Shown: positions 9,912 through 19,371, numbered from the stretch's first letter. The stretch: DNA of 64,000 nucleotides from Fusibacillus kribbianus (GCF_030053595.1 NZ_JASGBQ010000001.1:162382-226381), one strand, 5' to 3'. Translations and numbers: made by a program. The notes: generated by a model not told the origin, from the sequence alone.

Positions 9912-9959
9912 ACCTTATTCTCCCTTATCAATTCCGTATGAATCGTATTACCTCAGTCC

Positions 9960-9988
9960 ATTATAGAATACCCTTATGCAAAAAGCAA
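9960..9988 (-). promoter_or_regulatory. Promoter of the nadE operon
   Basis: TTGCTT (9983-9988), 17 bases, TATAAT (9960-9965) on the minus strand, in the short gap between the rubrerythrin stop and nadE. Confidence 0.55.
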
Positions 9989-9997
9989 ACAGAACCG

Positions 9998-10594
9998 TCA
10001 AAGAAATGGCGCCATCTCCAGTCTGACAAAATATCCCTTGTCATGGCTGCAGACGGGACATTTTTCCGGCACCCTGGTCCCGGTATAAATATAGCCGCAG
10101 CTTAAACACATATAGCTGATCTCCCTGGAGGTCTCAAACAGCTGGTTTCTCTCCATCAGCACGGCAAACTGATCAAACCGATCCCCATGGATTTTTTCAA
10201 TCTCCGCAATATTCCGGAAGCTGGCCGCCACAGAAAGGAAGCCTTCCTCCTCGGCGGTCTTCGCAAAAACCGGATATACCGTTCCATACTCCTCATATTC
10301 ATCATGCTTCGCCGCCTTGAGAAGGCTCAGAGTATCGTCATAGCCTTCAATGGGATAAGTCCCGTCGATTTCCAGATTTTCTCCGGTCAGTTCCTTCAGA
10401 TGCTTATAAAAGACCTCCGCGTGCTCCCGTTCCTGTTCCGCCGTAAAAAGAAAGACCTGCTGGACCACATACAGCTTCTGCTCCTTCGCCTTACCGGCCG
10501 CAATGGTATAACGGTTTCTTGCCTGGCTTTCCCCGGCAAAGGCCCGAAGCAGGTTTTTCTTCGTCTCACTGTCCTTAAGATTCATTTTTGCCAT
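9998..10594 (-). CDS. rbr: Rubrerythrin
   Basis: Cytoplasmic peroxide reductase of anaerobes. 198 residues: a ferritin-like four-helix domain (about 10-145) with the diiron ligand segments FAGESQARNRY, EQEREHAEVFYKH and EIEKIHGDRF, then a C-terminal rubredoxin-like domain with two CxxC knuckles, CLSCG and CPVC. The ATG at 10594 is seven bases after AGGAGG; a GTG immediately upstream is too close. It stands alone between the VWA operon and nadE, with a TATAAT-like box near 10670. Confidence 0.93.
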   Translation of the reverse strand: MAKMNLKDSETKKNLLRAFAGESQARNRYTIAAGKAKEQKLYVVQQVFLFTAEQEREHAEVFYKHLKELTGENLEIDGTYPIEGYDDTLSLLKAAKHDEYEEYGTVYPVFAKTAEEEGFLSVAASFRNIAEIEKIHGDRFDQFAVLMERNQLFETSREISYMCLSCGYIYTGTRVPEKCPVCSHDKGYFVRLEMAPFL

Positions 10595-10714
10595 CACAAA
10601 ACCTCCTGGAAATAAATGTCTTCCGCCTGCCGGCGGGTTAAAGTTCGTTCATTTCCAGTATGCACCAGTAAAAGCAGATTATACTTCTTTTTTCCTGTGC
10701 CGTACTGCATGCTA

Positions 10715-12499
10715 TCAGAGATTATCCGCATCCAGCTGCCGCTTCAGATACGTGCCCACCACATTGGAGAAATTTGCAATATCCCGGATATAGGCGAAAT
10801 CCTTCCCGAATATTTTCTTCTCCGCATTGAGATCTATCTCTTTTCCCGCAAAAACCCCCAGTACAGAGATCCCCATATTTCTGGCGTGACGCACCTCCCT
10901 GGCCGTATCCTTAACCGCATAGTCCCCGCCATAGGACCTGGGATTTTTGCTGTTGGGCCGGTTTACGATGATGTCATTTGGCCTTCCGTCACTGAGCACA
11001 ATGAGGACCTTGTTTTCCTCCTGCCTTTTCAGAAGCCCGTCCGCAGCTGCCCGGATCGCCAGACCGTCCCGGTTGTTGGACGAGGTGGTATATTCCATGA
11101 TATTTTTATCTGCCGACCGGTCCTCATCATAATCGCGGAACCGGTGAAGAACCGTATAATCCCAGAAGCTGCAGAAACTCATGACCCGGTGAGGGATCCC
11201 CACATTACTCAGGGCCCGGCTGATGATGTAGCCCTGAAGGGCCACCTTGGGCTGTCTGACACGCTGGGACCCACTGGCGTCAATGAGCACATCCACCACA
11301 AAATCCGCCGCATTTCTGTTCAGGGTCCTGGTAAAAAGCCGCCTGTCATTTGTCCTTCCCACCTTCCACAGAAGCTTCGGAACCACATGGCCATGGTCGT
11401 CCCGCACATATTCCGTCTCGCTTCGGCGGACAAGGGCCTGCCGCAGCACATCCGTCAGGATCGTGATATTTTTCCTGGCCAGATTATGGTTCTGTGCATA
11501 CACCCGCCGGTTCTGCTCCGCCTGCCTTAAGGCATACTGATACTGGTAATTGTTTTTCACGGAATTCTTCAGAATTCCCTCTGTGAAATAAAGGCTGCAG
11601 TCCCCGTGGGCTCCCCGGCAGAGCCGGTAATCCATCCGCCGGCTCTCCAGCGGGCTCAGATAGGATTTCCCGAAATTCAGCTCCACATAGGAATAGACCT
11701 TTTTCAGATCCTCCTCCGTCACCTGAACCACATGGGGCGCTCCGGGCTCCTTCTCTTCCTTCTCCTCCTGCCCTGCTTCCTCCCCGGACTCCGTCCGGAG
11801 CATCGACTGGGTAAGGCGTCTCATATAATCGTCGAAGCTCTCCGTTTCGGCATTTTCCTTCAGAAAATCCTTCCAGCCGTACTCTGCCAGCTCCTCGAGA
11901 GTCACAGAGAGGACCTCCTCCAGGCTCCCCTGCCGTTCCTCAAAGGTCTGGTCCAGCAGGCTGTTGTACAGCCGGTCAACGGTCCGTATAAGCTCCATGG
12001 TCTCCGCTGCCCCCTCCAGCTCCTCCACTGCCGAAAGTGCCTCCGAGAGCTTTTTCGTGGTCCGGTAACCGGGGTCAAGGGCCCTCTTGAAAAAGGCCAG
12101 CTTAAGCATTCCCGTCAGAGATTCCGAAAGCCTCCGATAATCAAATTCGATCAGATCCGAGAACGCTTTTTTCCGAATATCCGCCACTCCGCTCCGTTCC
12201 GCCTCCACCCGTTTGTGAACAGCCGCGTCGACGCAGATCTGGGCCAGATTCATCAGATTCATCTGATCGGCCCCGAGAAAGGACTTTTTCACCACATAAA
12301 GAGCCAGGGCGTCCTTGTCAAAATACCTGGCAAAGGCCCCCTGCTTAATGGCATCATACAGCGAAATATATCTGGATTTCTGAAAAGAATCCACATCCAG
12401 CTCCACATCCAGACTGTAATCGCCGCTGACGGTCCACATTAAATTGCGGACACGGTTTTCTATTTCCATCTGATATTCGTTTTCCAGATACTCTCCCAT
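10715..12499 (-). CDS. VWA domain protein, NorD/CobT-like partner of a MoxR ATPase
   Basis: 594 residues. A long helical, partly acidic N-terminal region (including EEAGQEEKEEKEPG near 240) is followed by a C-terminal von Willebrand A domain from about 395. Its metal site is intact: DASGS, the TTSSNNRDG segment and LSDGRPND. Such proteins work with the AAA ATPase encoded just upstream, as NorD with NorQ or the D and I subunits of chelatases, to insert metals or remodel metalloproteins. AGGAG precedes the ATG, 21 bases after the MoxR stop. It is the last gene of the mntP-lar run. The target is not known. Confidence 0.8.
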   Translation of the reverse strand: MGEYLENEYQMEIENRVRNLMWTVSGDYSLDVELDVDSFQKSRYISLYDAIKQGAFARYFDKDALALYVVKKSFLGADQMNLMNLAQICVDAAVHKRVEAERSGVADIRKKAFSDLIEFDYRRLSESLTGMLKLAFFKRALDPGYRTTKKLSEALSAVEELEGAAETMELIRTVDRLYNSLLDQTFEERQGSLEEVLSVTLEELAEYGWKDFLKENAETESFDDYMRRLTQSMLRTESGEEAGQEEKEEKEPGAPHVVQVTEEDLKKVYSYVELNFGKSYLSPLESRRMDYRLCRGAHGDCSLYFTEGILKNSVKNNYQYQYALRQAEQNRRVYAQNHNLARKNITILTDVLRQALVRRSETEYVRDDHGHVVPKLLWKVGRTNDRRLFTRTLNRNAADFVVDVLIDASGSQRVRQPKVALQGYIISRALSNVGIPHRVMSFCSFWDYTVLHRFRDYDEDRSADKNIMEYTTSSNNRDGLAIRAAADGLLKRQEENKVLIVLSDGRPNDIIVNRPNSKNPRSYGGDYAVKDTAREVRHARNMGISVLGVFAGKEIDLNAEKKIFGKDFAYIRDIANFSNVVGTYLKRQLDADNL

Positions 12500-12520
12500 G
12501 GCTCTCCTGTCTGCGAATCG

Positions 12521-13462
12521 TTACGCAAATACATCCCCGGCTGTCCAGCTCTCCGGAATTCTGGTCATGACCACGTCGTTTATGATTTTCTTTTCGAATA
12601 TGTCAAAGGTTTTATTTGTAATTCCCATTTTTACCGCAAGAGAAGGTCTAAGCCCTCCCTTCATGGTTTTCATGGCAGCCAGAAGTCCCCTCAGATCCAG
12701 AGGTCTCGTGGTGATCTCCCCGTTGAAGGCCTTCAGCTGCAGATCCAGGAAAAGCCCTGCAAACTGCTCAAGGGCCTTATCTTTGGCACCGGGGAAGGTC
12801 ACTCTGAAGATTTTCATCAGAGTCTCCTCATCCACCGGAGGCATATCAATGACAAGGAATCTGGATACGAGGGCCTCATTGAGCTCCTTTGTCCCCGCGT
12901 AGCCGTAATTCATGGTACCGATGAATCTGGCCGCCGGATGCAGCGTGATTTTATCGTAGCCCGGCACATCGATGATCCGGCGGTGGTCCAGCGTCGCGTG
13001 AAGCACCGACACCGCATCGTTCTTCGCCATATTGATCTCATCCAGGATTCCGAAGCCGCCGTACTGGGCGCACTGATACACCGGCCCCTTCCTAAGGGTC
13101 ACCTCATTGTTGACAAAGGTGTCCGTTCCGATCAGCGAGCTGGAATCTGTATTGACATGAAACGAAATATTGTAGGAGGGCCGCCCGAATACCCAGGCCA
13201 GATTTTCTGCCAGCACGTTTTTCCCGGTTGCCTTGGAGCCGGAAAGCAGCAGATTTTCTCCCTGAAGGAGCCCGGCTATAGCCTGCTCCAGTATTTCCTT
13301 TCCGTAAAAAGGGATCATCGGCTCCGTCACCCGGCGCCGTTCGCTTTCCTCCACCTCAAAGCTGCTTCGGAAGGCCTCCACATCGGCAATGAGCCCCTCA
13401 TCGATCCCCTGGTCTCTGAGCATTTCCATGATCTTTGTCATCTCTCTGTCCTCTCTGTTCAT
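12521..13462 (-). CDS. MoxR-family AAA+ ATPase
   Basis: 313 residues. Walker A is LLSGSKATGKN near residue 73, with Asn where Ser or Thr normally follows the lysine. Walker B is GILDEINMAK near 130, and RFIGTMNYGYAG is the sensor 1 region. MoxR ATPases act with VWA proteins, and one follows directly. The ATG overlaps the larB stop by four bases (ATGA), so translation is coupled to larB. The odd Walker A could weaken ATP hydrolysis but the fold seems complete. Confidence 0.85.
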   Translation of the reverse strand: MNREDREMTKIMEMLRDQGIDEGLIADVEAFRSSFEVEESERRRVTEPMIPFYGKEILEQAIAGLLQGENLLLSGSKATGKNVLAENLAWVFGRPSYNISFHVNTDSSSLIGTDTFVNNEVTLRKGPVYQCAQYGGFGILDEINMAKNDAVSVLHATLDHRRIIDVPGYDKITLHPAARFIGTMNYGYAGTKELNEALVSRFLVIDMPPVDEETLMKIFRVTFPGAKDKALEQFAGLFLDLQLKAFNGEITTRPLDLRGLLAAMKTMKGGLRPSLAVKMGITNKTFDIFEKKIINDVVMTRIPESWTAGDVFA

Positions 13463-14211
13463 TCATTCCCGGCCAGGATCAGCCGGTTGATCTGCGCCCC
13501 CATATAGCCGGCGCCAAAACCATTGTCAATGTTGACCACTGCCATCCCCTCGGCGCAGGAATTGAGCATGCTGAGAAGAGGCGCAACTCCCTGGAAGCTG
13601 GCTCCATAGCCAATGGAGGTGGGAACCGCAATGACCGGCTTGTCCACCAGCCCGGTGATGACCCCGCCGAGGGCCCCCTCCATTCCGGCCACCGCCACAA
13701 TGCAGTTGGCCTTTCTGATATCCTCGATCCTGGAAAAGAGCCGATGGATCCCGGCCACTCCCACATCAAAGACACGGAGCACCTGACTCCCATGGAATTC
13801 GGCTGTCTGGGCCGCTTCCTCCGCCACAGGAATATCCGCCGTTCCGCCTGTGCAGACCGCCACCAGCCCCTTTTTCTCAACGGGAGCCGGTTCATATTTT
13901 AACACCCGGGAAACCTCGTCGTAAACCGCCTGGGGAACTGCCCTTTTCACCGCCTCAAACTGTTCCGGTGTAGCCCTTGTTCCCATGACGTTGACTCCTC
14001 TGTCCCGGAAGGTTTCATAAATATGGACCAGATGTTCTGTCTTTTTTCCCTGACAGAAGATCACCTCGCCAAACCCCCGGCGGGCGCTCCGGTGGAAATC
14101 GATCTTGGCACAGCCGATATCCTCGTATTCCTGGCCGCCCAGCATGATCTCCGCCTCCTCAACGGCAAGCTCGCCGCTTCGCACCCTGCTCAGCAATTCC
14201 TTTAATTCCAT
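13459..14211 (-). CDS. larB: Nickel pincer cofactor biosynthesis protein LarB
   Basis: Carboxylates and hydrolyses nicotinic acid adenine dinucleotide, the first step to the nickel-pincer nucleotide (NPN) of lactate racemase-type enzymes. 250 residues, PurE-like. Seen are the N-terminal helix with LGGQEYEDIGCAKIDFHR, EVIFCQGK, MGTRAT, CTGGTADIPVAEEAAQTAEFHG and the C-terminal AVVNIDNGFGAGY. The ATG at 14211 is preferred; an in-frame TTG at 14232 overlaps the larE stop. It lies between larE and a MoxR gene. Confidence 0.93.
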   Translation of the reverse strand: MELKELLSRVRSGELAVEEAEIMLGGQEYEDIGCAKIDFHRSARRGFGEVIFCQGKKTEHLVHIYETFRDRGVNVMGTRATPEQFEAVKRAVPQAVYDEVSRVLKYEPAPVEKKGLVAVCTGGTADIPVAEEAAQTAEFHGSQVLRVFDVGVAGIHRLFSRIEDIRKANCIVAVAGMEGALGGVITGLVDKPVIAVPTSIGYGASFQGVAPLLSMLNSCAEGMAVVNIDNGFGAGYMGAQINRLILAGNE

Positions 14212-14228
14212 CCCACACACCAAACCCT

Positions 14229-15038
14229 TCAAAGATCCATACTGCCGGAACGGAAGCCCTCCGCATCCAGCGTAATATAAGTAAAGCCCAGTTCCTTAAG
14301 CCGCGCTGTAATATCCTCCCTCATGTTCAGAAAAAGCGGAAACTGCTCCGGCCAAACCTCAATCCTGGCCACCCGCCCGTGGAGCCTTAAACGTACCGGC
14401 TGAAATCCCAGATCCGTCAGATAGCTCTCTCCGTCCGCGATCCTTCCCAACACCTGAGGATCCAGCTGCTCCCCGTAGGGAAGCCTGGTGGCAAGGCAGG
14501 AATTGGAGGGCTTCTCGGCTGTCGATACGCCATAATCCTTCGCCAGTTTCCGCACTTCCGCCTTGGTGAAGGCAGCTTCCTTTAAGGGACTCACGATACC
14601 AAGCTCCGAAAGGGCCCGGATCCCCGGCCGGTACACATTCAGGTCGTCAAAATTCGTACCGTCCATCACCACAGCGCACCGGTGCTCCTCAGCAAATCTC
14701 TTTAATCTGGTAAACAGAAACTTTTTGCACTGATAACAGCGGTCCACCGGATTATCCAGAATCGCCGGATTGTCCAGCTCATTGACCGGGATCACGGCAA
14801 AATCGGCTCCGCATTCCACAGCCACCCGTTTTGCCTCCGCCTCATCCCCCTTGGAATGAAGAAAGGTATCAAACAGAACAGCAAATACGGTTCCCCCGGA
14901 TCTTCTCTGTTCCCGGCAGGCGGCCGCCACCAGCACACTGCTGTCCACGCCGCCGGAAAAGGCAATACATACCCCCTGCTTTACCGCATCGCGGATCATT
15001 TCCTCAAGCTTTTCTTTTTTATCCAAATAACTGTACAT
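14229..15038 (-). CDS. larE: Pyridinium biscarboxylate mononucleotide sulfurtransferase LarE
   Basis: Adds the sulfurs to the nickel-pincer precursor after ATP activation. 269 residues with the PP-loop IAFSGGVDSSVL near residue 25 and the family's GTNFDD and KPSNSCLATRLPYG segments. It has Cys in SNSC and also a CYQC pair near 97-100; three cysteines of this kind bind a [4Fe-4S] cluster in some LarE proteins, so this one may be catalytic and not of the sacrificial-cysteine type (inference). AGAGGTG supports the ATG at 15038 over upstream codons in frame. Confidence 0.93.
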   Translation of the reverse strand: MYSYLDKKEKLEEMIRDAVKQGVCIAFSGGVDSSVLVAAACREQRRSGGTVFAVLFDTFLHSKGDEAEAKRVAVECGADFAVIPVNELDNPAILDNPVDRCYQCKKFLFTRLKRFAEEHRCAVVMDGTNFDDLNVYRPGIRALSELGIVSPLKEAAFTKAEVRKLAKDYGVSTAEKPSNSCLATRLPYGEQLDPQVLGRIADGESYLTDLGFQPVRLRLHGRVARIEVWPEQFPLFLNMREDITARLKELGFTYITLDAEGFRSGSMDL

Positions 15039-15072
15039 TATATCACCTCTGCTGCTTCGGCTGCCTGAGCCC

Positions 15073-16353
15073 TCAGACTTCTGCTGCCAGCCGTCTGATC
15101 TCCTCATAGATATCCTGAAAAGGCTTTCCCGTTTCATCAGCCAGGCGGGCCACATCCTCGTATTCCGGATAACAGAAGGTCTGCTCCCCTCTGAAGACCG
15201 CTTTTGCCCTCGCTTCTCCCCATTCCGTCTTCACCGTCAGGATTTTCCTGGGCAAAGCGGTCCGTTCCAGCGGATATCTCCGGATCCCGATAGTCGTCGT
15301 ATGACAGAAAATCAGACCCTCCAGGTCCTCTCTCCTGTCCTCGTCACAGACCACCTTCAAAAGCCAGGCCGGACGGTTCTTTTTCATAAAGGCCGGCAGA
15401 TAGCACACATCCCTGGCGCCTGCCCGGAAAAGCCGGTCCATCACATAGCCCAGGGCTTCCCCGGTGGCATCGTCGATATTGGTCTCCAGCATCCAGAGCT
15501 CTTCCTTCTTCTTTCGTTCCTCAATGAGGTAAGCCCGAAGGAGATTTGCTTTAGGAAAATCCTTCTTTCCGGCTCCCATGCCCGTCTTCACGATCCGGAA
15601 GGAATCAGGCAGCGCCTCTCTTGTCCGGACCCCGGCGGCGATGGCCGCTCCGGTGGGTGTTACCATCTCTCCCCTTGTATCCGTCAGTCTGAGGTACAGC
15701 CCGTATTCTCCGGCAATGGCCGTCACCGCAGGCACCGGAACCGGCAGGATCCCGTGCTGACAATGGACATGGCCGCTTCCCTCTGAAATCTCCGAGATCA
15801 CAGCCTCCGTAATATCCAGATCGTCCAGACAAATCGCCGCGGCACAGATATCCACGATGGAATCCACGGCCCCCACCTCATGAAAATGGACTTCTTCAAT
15901 GGGGTTTCCATGTACTCTGGCCTCCGCCTCCGCCACGATCCCGAAAATACGGAGGGCCGTTGCTTTGGCCCGCTCCGTCATGGCAGACCGATTGATGATC
16001 TCCGTGATATCCCCCAGATTTCTGTGGACATGGGGATGTCTATGGTCATGGCTGTGCTCATGGTCGTGAGTGTGCGTATGCTCGTGGCTGTGCTCATGAT
16101 CGTGATCATGGTCATGGTCATGAAGCTGCTCCGTATAATCATGGCTGCCGCCGTCCTCTTCCCCGTCAAGGATCACGTCGAAGCTGCAGGCCTCCACGCC
16201 GCACTTTGCCCGGCGGCCGATCTTCACCTCGTAACCATCTAATCCCAGACTGGCAAGTCCCTCCAGCAGCCGATCCCGGCTGGCTCCCAGATCCAGGAGC
16301 GCCGCCACCGTCATATCGCCGCTGATGCCGGATAAACATTCCAAATATAACAT
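15073..16353 (-). CDS. larC: Nickel insertion protein LarC (single open frame)
   Basis: CTP-dependent cyclometallase that inserts nickel into the pincer nucleotide. 426 residues, starting MLYLECLSGISGDM. A His/Asp/Glu/Thr-rich stretch at about 77-110, with many alternating His, likely holds metal. HFHEVGAVDSIVDI near 155 and ETNIDDATGE near 290 are family marks. In some lactobacilli LarC is made by a ribosomal frameshift from two frames; here it is one unbroken frame. The start at 16353 with a GGGG-type ribosome site is chosen over an upstream in-frame ATG. Confidence 0.93.
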   Translation of the reverse strand: MLYLECLSGISGDMTVAALLDLGASRDRLLEGLASLGLDGYEVKIGRRAKCGVEACSFDVILDGEEDGGSHDYTEQLHDHDHDHDHEHSHEHTHTHDHEHSHDHRHPHVHRNLGDITEIINRSAMTERAKATALRIFGIVAEAEARVHGNPIEEVHFHEVGAVDSIVDICAAAICLDDLDITEAVISEISEGSGHVHCQHGILPVPVPAVTAIAGEYGLYLRLTDTRGEMVTPTGAAIAAGVRTREALPDSFRIVKTGMGAGKKDFPKANLLRAYLIEERKKKEELWMLETNIDDATGEALGYVMDRLFRAGARDVCYLPAFMKKNRPAWLLKVVCDEDRREDLEGLIFCHTTTIGIRRYPLERTALPRKILTVKTEWGEARAKAVFRGEQTFCYPEYEDVARLADETGKPFQDIYEEIRRLAAEV

Positions 16354-16399
16354 TTTACTACCCCATCCTTCTTCCTGATCCGCTGCCTGCACCGGATTC

Positions 16400-17977
16400 T
16401 CACATACTCCTGCCATCGCCCATGGAAAGATCTGCTCCCGTCATCAGCTCCTTTGCTTCCTCGATCCGATCGCTGATGGCACGGCCCCGTTCTGCAAACA
16501 GAAGGCCCTTGTTGTATTTATAATACCGGTCACATCCGTTCTCACGGATAAACCAGGCGCTGAAAAATCCGGCTGTCAGCTCCGTCACAAAAAGCACCAG
16601 CTCCTGACCCTGGCCAAAGGCTGCCTCCAGAAAATCAAAGGCATATTCCAGCTTTTCCGATGTCTCATCGATAAGCTGCTGCCTCCCGTCTGCCTCCGCC
16701 GCAAAGGACGCGCGCACCGCCTCAAAATCTCCGGCTTTTTCCGCCCCTTCCATCCACATAAGGATCTGACGCTTCGCCGTCTCCGAAACCTTGTCCAGAT
16801 GTCCGGCCTCCAGCTCCTTTTTCAACTGTTCCTCCGCCTGCAGACGTTCCTCCTTTACCAGTAAAGCCGTCTTTTTCTCCGGATCGGCCGCACCGGTGAG
16901 TTTTCTCTGCACCGCCTTCAGATGATCAAACAGCCCTGTCACCATGAGATCCTTCAGATAACAAAGGCGGAACTCCTCCCCCAGTCGGGAAAGAAGCAGT
17001 CCCATCACGCTGAGCCGCTCGTCAAAGTCCGCAAAATGAAGCTTGGAAATGGCAGAAGGCTGCACATTTCCGGCCAGCACCTCATCGATCTGATAATCTC
17101 TGTGGTATTTATAATAAAGTTCAAGATAATTTGCAAAATCCCTGGCAATTCTTGGAAACTGGATATACTGGCCCACCACCTGGGCGTCCACCGGTTTCCC
17201 CAGCTTTTCATATACATACAGGATCTGGGACAGATCCTCCCAGCCTCTGGCAGTGGCAAACAGAGTTCCGTCCACCGTCGTCTCGATCTGATAGAAATTA
17301 TTCTTTCTGATGTCCAAGTAGGAGATCACCGCACCGTGAAGCTGCTCCCGGTACGCATATTCCTTCCAGACGCCGTAATCGGCCTCCACGTCAAGACGCT
17401 TAACCCGGTCCAGAGTCACCACATCAAAATCCCGGACAGATTTATTATACTCCGGCGGATTTCCGGCTGCCACGATCACCCAGCCCTCCGGCACCTGCTG
17501 ATTTCCGAAGGTCTTGCACTGGAGAAACTGAAGCATCATGGGCGCCATGGTCTCCGATACACAGTTGATCTCATCGATGAACAGGATCCCCTCCCGGATC
17601 CCGGTCTTCTCCATTTTCTCATGAATGGCCCCAATGATCTCGCTCATGGTATACTCCGTCACCGAATATACCTTGCCGTCGTATTCCTTTTCGCGGATAA
17701 AGGGCAGTCCCACCGCACTCTGCCTGGTATGGTGGGTAATGGTATACGCCACCAGACCGATGCGGCACTCCCTGGCGATCTGCTCCATGATCTGGGTTTT
17801 CCCCACTCCCGGTGGTCCCATCAGAAGCACCGGTCTCTGTCTGATGGCCGGAATCACATAATTTCCGAAGGAATCCTTCAGAAGATAGGCTTCTATGGTA
17901 TTCTTGATTTCTTCCTTTGCCCTCTTGATATTCACTGTCCTGTCTCTTCCTTCCTGCTCCAAAGCTGCTTCTTCCAT
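16400..17977 (-). CDS. AAA+ ATPase, MoxR-like, paired with a VWA protein
   Basis: 525 residues. Walker A is LLMGPPGVGKTQ near residue 54, Walker B ILFIDEINCVS near 132 and sensor 1 VIVAAGNPPEYNKS near 170. The rest (from about 290) is helical and not recognised. The ATG is one base after the stop of the VWA/DUF2201 gene (TAA-A-ATG), a layout typical of coupled partner genes; a GTG 13 codons further with a better ribosome site is an alternative start. Expected to form a ring that works on or with the VWA protein, as in chelatase-type machines. Confidence 0.8.
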   Translation of the reverse strand: MEEAALEQEGRDRTVNIKRAKEEIKNTIEAYLLKDSFGNYVIPAIRQRPVLLMGPPGVGKTQIMEQIARECRIGLVAYTITHHTRQSAVGLPFIREKEYDGKVYSVTEYTMSEIIGAIHEKMEKTGIREGILFIDEINCVSETMAPMMLQFLQCKTFGNQQVPEGWVIVAAGNPPEYNKSVRDFDVVTLDRVKRLDVEADYGVWKEYAYREQLHGAVISYLDIRKNNFYQIETTVDGTLFATARGWEDLSQILYVYEKLGKPVDAQVVGQYIQFPRIARDFANYLELYYKYHRDYQIDEVLAGNVQPSAISKLHFADFDERLSVMGLLLSRLGEEFRLCYLKDLMVTGLFDHLKAVQRKLTGAADPEKKTALLVKEERLQAEEQLKKELEAGHLDKVSETAKRQILMWMEGAEKAGDFEAVRASFAAEADGRQQLIDETSEKLEYAFDFLEAAFGQGQELVLFVTELTAGFFSAWFIRENGCDRYYKYNKGLLFAERGRAISDRIEEAKELMTGADLSMGDGRSM

Positions 17978-17978
17978 T

Positions 17979-19325
17979 TTATACAAACTTGATATCTTTG
18001 TCCAGCCGTTTCCCCTCCTCCGGAAGATCATCCGCCGTTAGAATCAGCTTCATGGCCCAGGCGGGAACCGAAACATCTGTATAATCCTCTTTCATAAAAA
18101 GAAACGCCACATCGTAATCGGGCCTTTTTTTCGGATAGATCCCCTTTCCGTCGGTAAAATACAAAAGACCCCTGAGTCTTTTTAACCTGCCCTGCTCCCG
18201 AAGCGCTTCCACATGGGCGAAAACAGGCCGGAAATCAGTCCCACCGCCGCCCTTCAGTTCAAACTGCTCCATATAATTTAACAGTTCTTCTTTGCTTGTA
18301 ATGCAGGCATCCGCCTGAATCTCCTCGTCGCACTGAAGGATATGGATATTGACCTTTTTAAAAAAGCTTTCCGATTCCAGTAAAATACCGCAGGTTTCCG
18401 AAAGGAACGCCCGCACCAGCTCCCCGGAACAGGACATGGAGGTGTCGATTGCAATGACGAACTCCTGAATCTTTTTGACCTCCTTAAACTCCTGGGGCTC
18501 CACAAGGGGCATATTGCCGTAAAGACGCAGTCCATAACTGTAAAAGCCATAATCAAAGGAATCCGGATCGATCTGCATCTCCTCTCTCCAGATGGAAAAT
18601 TTCCGGAGGAACGTCCGGTAATCCTGCCTCCGCCTGTTCTGGACCTTCACCTGCTCCAGAAGATCTCCGTTCTCCTCCGACTGATTTCCCCCGAAGGCAG
18701 CAAGCTCCGTCTCCATCCGCTCTGAGATATCCTGCCAGCGCCTCTCCAGCTCCGCAGCCTGCTCCGGCGGATTTCCCTCCTCGTCGGGCCTTGGCCAGCG
18801 GCCGTGATCGTCCACCAGGAAAAGCTCCGAAAGCTTAGAAAAAGCTTCTTCAGAAAGCCGCTTCTCCATCAGGACCTGATAGATCCCCTCCGCCGTCAGG
18901 ACAGACAGCCGCCCGGAAAGCATACGGTAAACCTCTTTCCGTTCCGGAGCCACCGCTCTTCGAACGCTCCGCTTCTCCAGCCCGTCAATGACCGATTCCA
19001 TGGCAATATCGCAGGCCAGATTCCAGTAATCCTCCCTCCTCTTCCCCCGTCTGGTCAGATGGCGGAACAGACAGTGAAACACCATATGCAAATACAGCCG
19101 GTTCAGATACTTCCTGTCCTGTCCGAACAGATCCGCCAGACTGTAGGGTTCAAAATATATATAATATCCGTCTGTTCCCGCCGTTTTAACCGCCGTATCC
19201 ATCTGATAGGCAAGGCTGCAGAGGGCAAGATCCAGAAAATGCATATTCAGATACAGTTCATTTCTGGCCGTCCCCAGAATTTCCTTCCCAATATCATCCC
19301 ATTTTTCGGACAGTTTCTGCGACAC
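17979..19325 (-). CDS. VWA-like protein with putative metallopeptidase domain (DUF2201)
   Basis: 448 residues. The N-terminal DUF2201 region shows LYLHMVFHCLFRH near residue 78, an HxxxH-type pattern suggesting a metal site. The C-terminal VWA-like domain has its metal-site motif DTSMS near 290, GGGGTDF near 362 and YFTDGKG near 391. The GTG start at 19325 has TTGGAGTGA upstream. It pairs with the ATPase that follows by one base. Function is inferred only from the pair: ATP-driven handling of a metal or metalloprotein. Confidence 0.78.
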   Translation of the reverse strand: MSQKLSEKWDDIGKEILGTARNELYLNMHFLDLALCSLAYQMDTAVKTAGTDGYYIYFEPYSLADLFGQDRKYLNRLYLHMVFHCLFRHLTRRGKRREDYWNLACDIAMESVIDGLEKRSVRRAVAPERKEVYRMLSGRLSVLTAEGIYQVLMEKRLSEEAFSKLSELFLVDDHGRWPRPDEEGNPPEQAAELERRWQDISERMETELAAFGGNQSEENGDLLEQVKVQNRRRQDYRTFLRKFSIWREEMQIDPDSFDYGFYSYGLRLYGNMPLVEPQEFKEVKKIQEFVIAIDTSMSCSGELVRAFLSETCGILLESESFFKKVNIHILQCDEEIQADACITSKEELLNYMEQFELKGGGGTDFRPVFAHVEALREQGRLKRLRGLLYFTDGKGIYPKKRPDYDVAFLFMKEDYTDVSVPAWAMKLILTADDLPEEGKRLDKDIKFV

Positions 19326-19371
19326 GCTCGTTCACTCCAATCTATGACTCATTTCTCCCGTTTTTTCACTT

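Noticed and set aside
8259..9941. 560-residue plus-strand frame
   Set aside because: Antisense shadow of nadE, no recognisable protein.
10620..10640. GC-rich palindrome CCGCCTGCCGGCGGG upstream of rubrerythrin
   Set aside because: Short, without a T-run and without a partner site; cannot be given a role.
16020..16125. Repeat-like DNA with many CATG/TGGTCATG units
   Set aside because: It codes for the His-rich metal-binding stretch of LarC, not a DNA repeat element.
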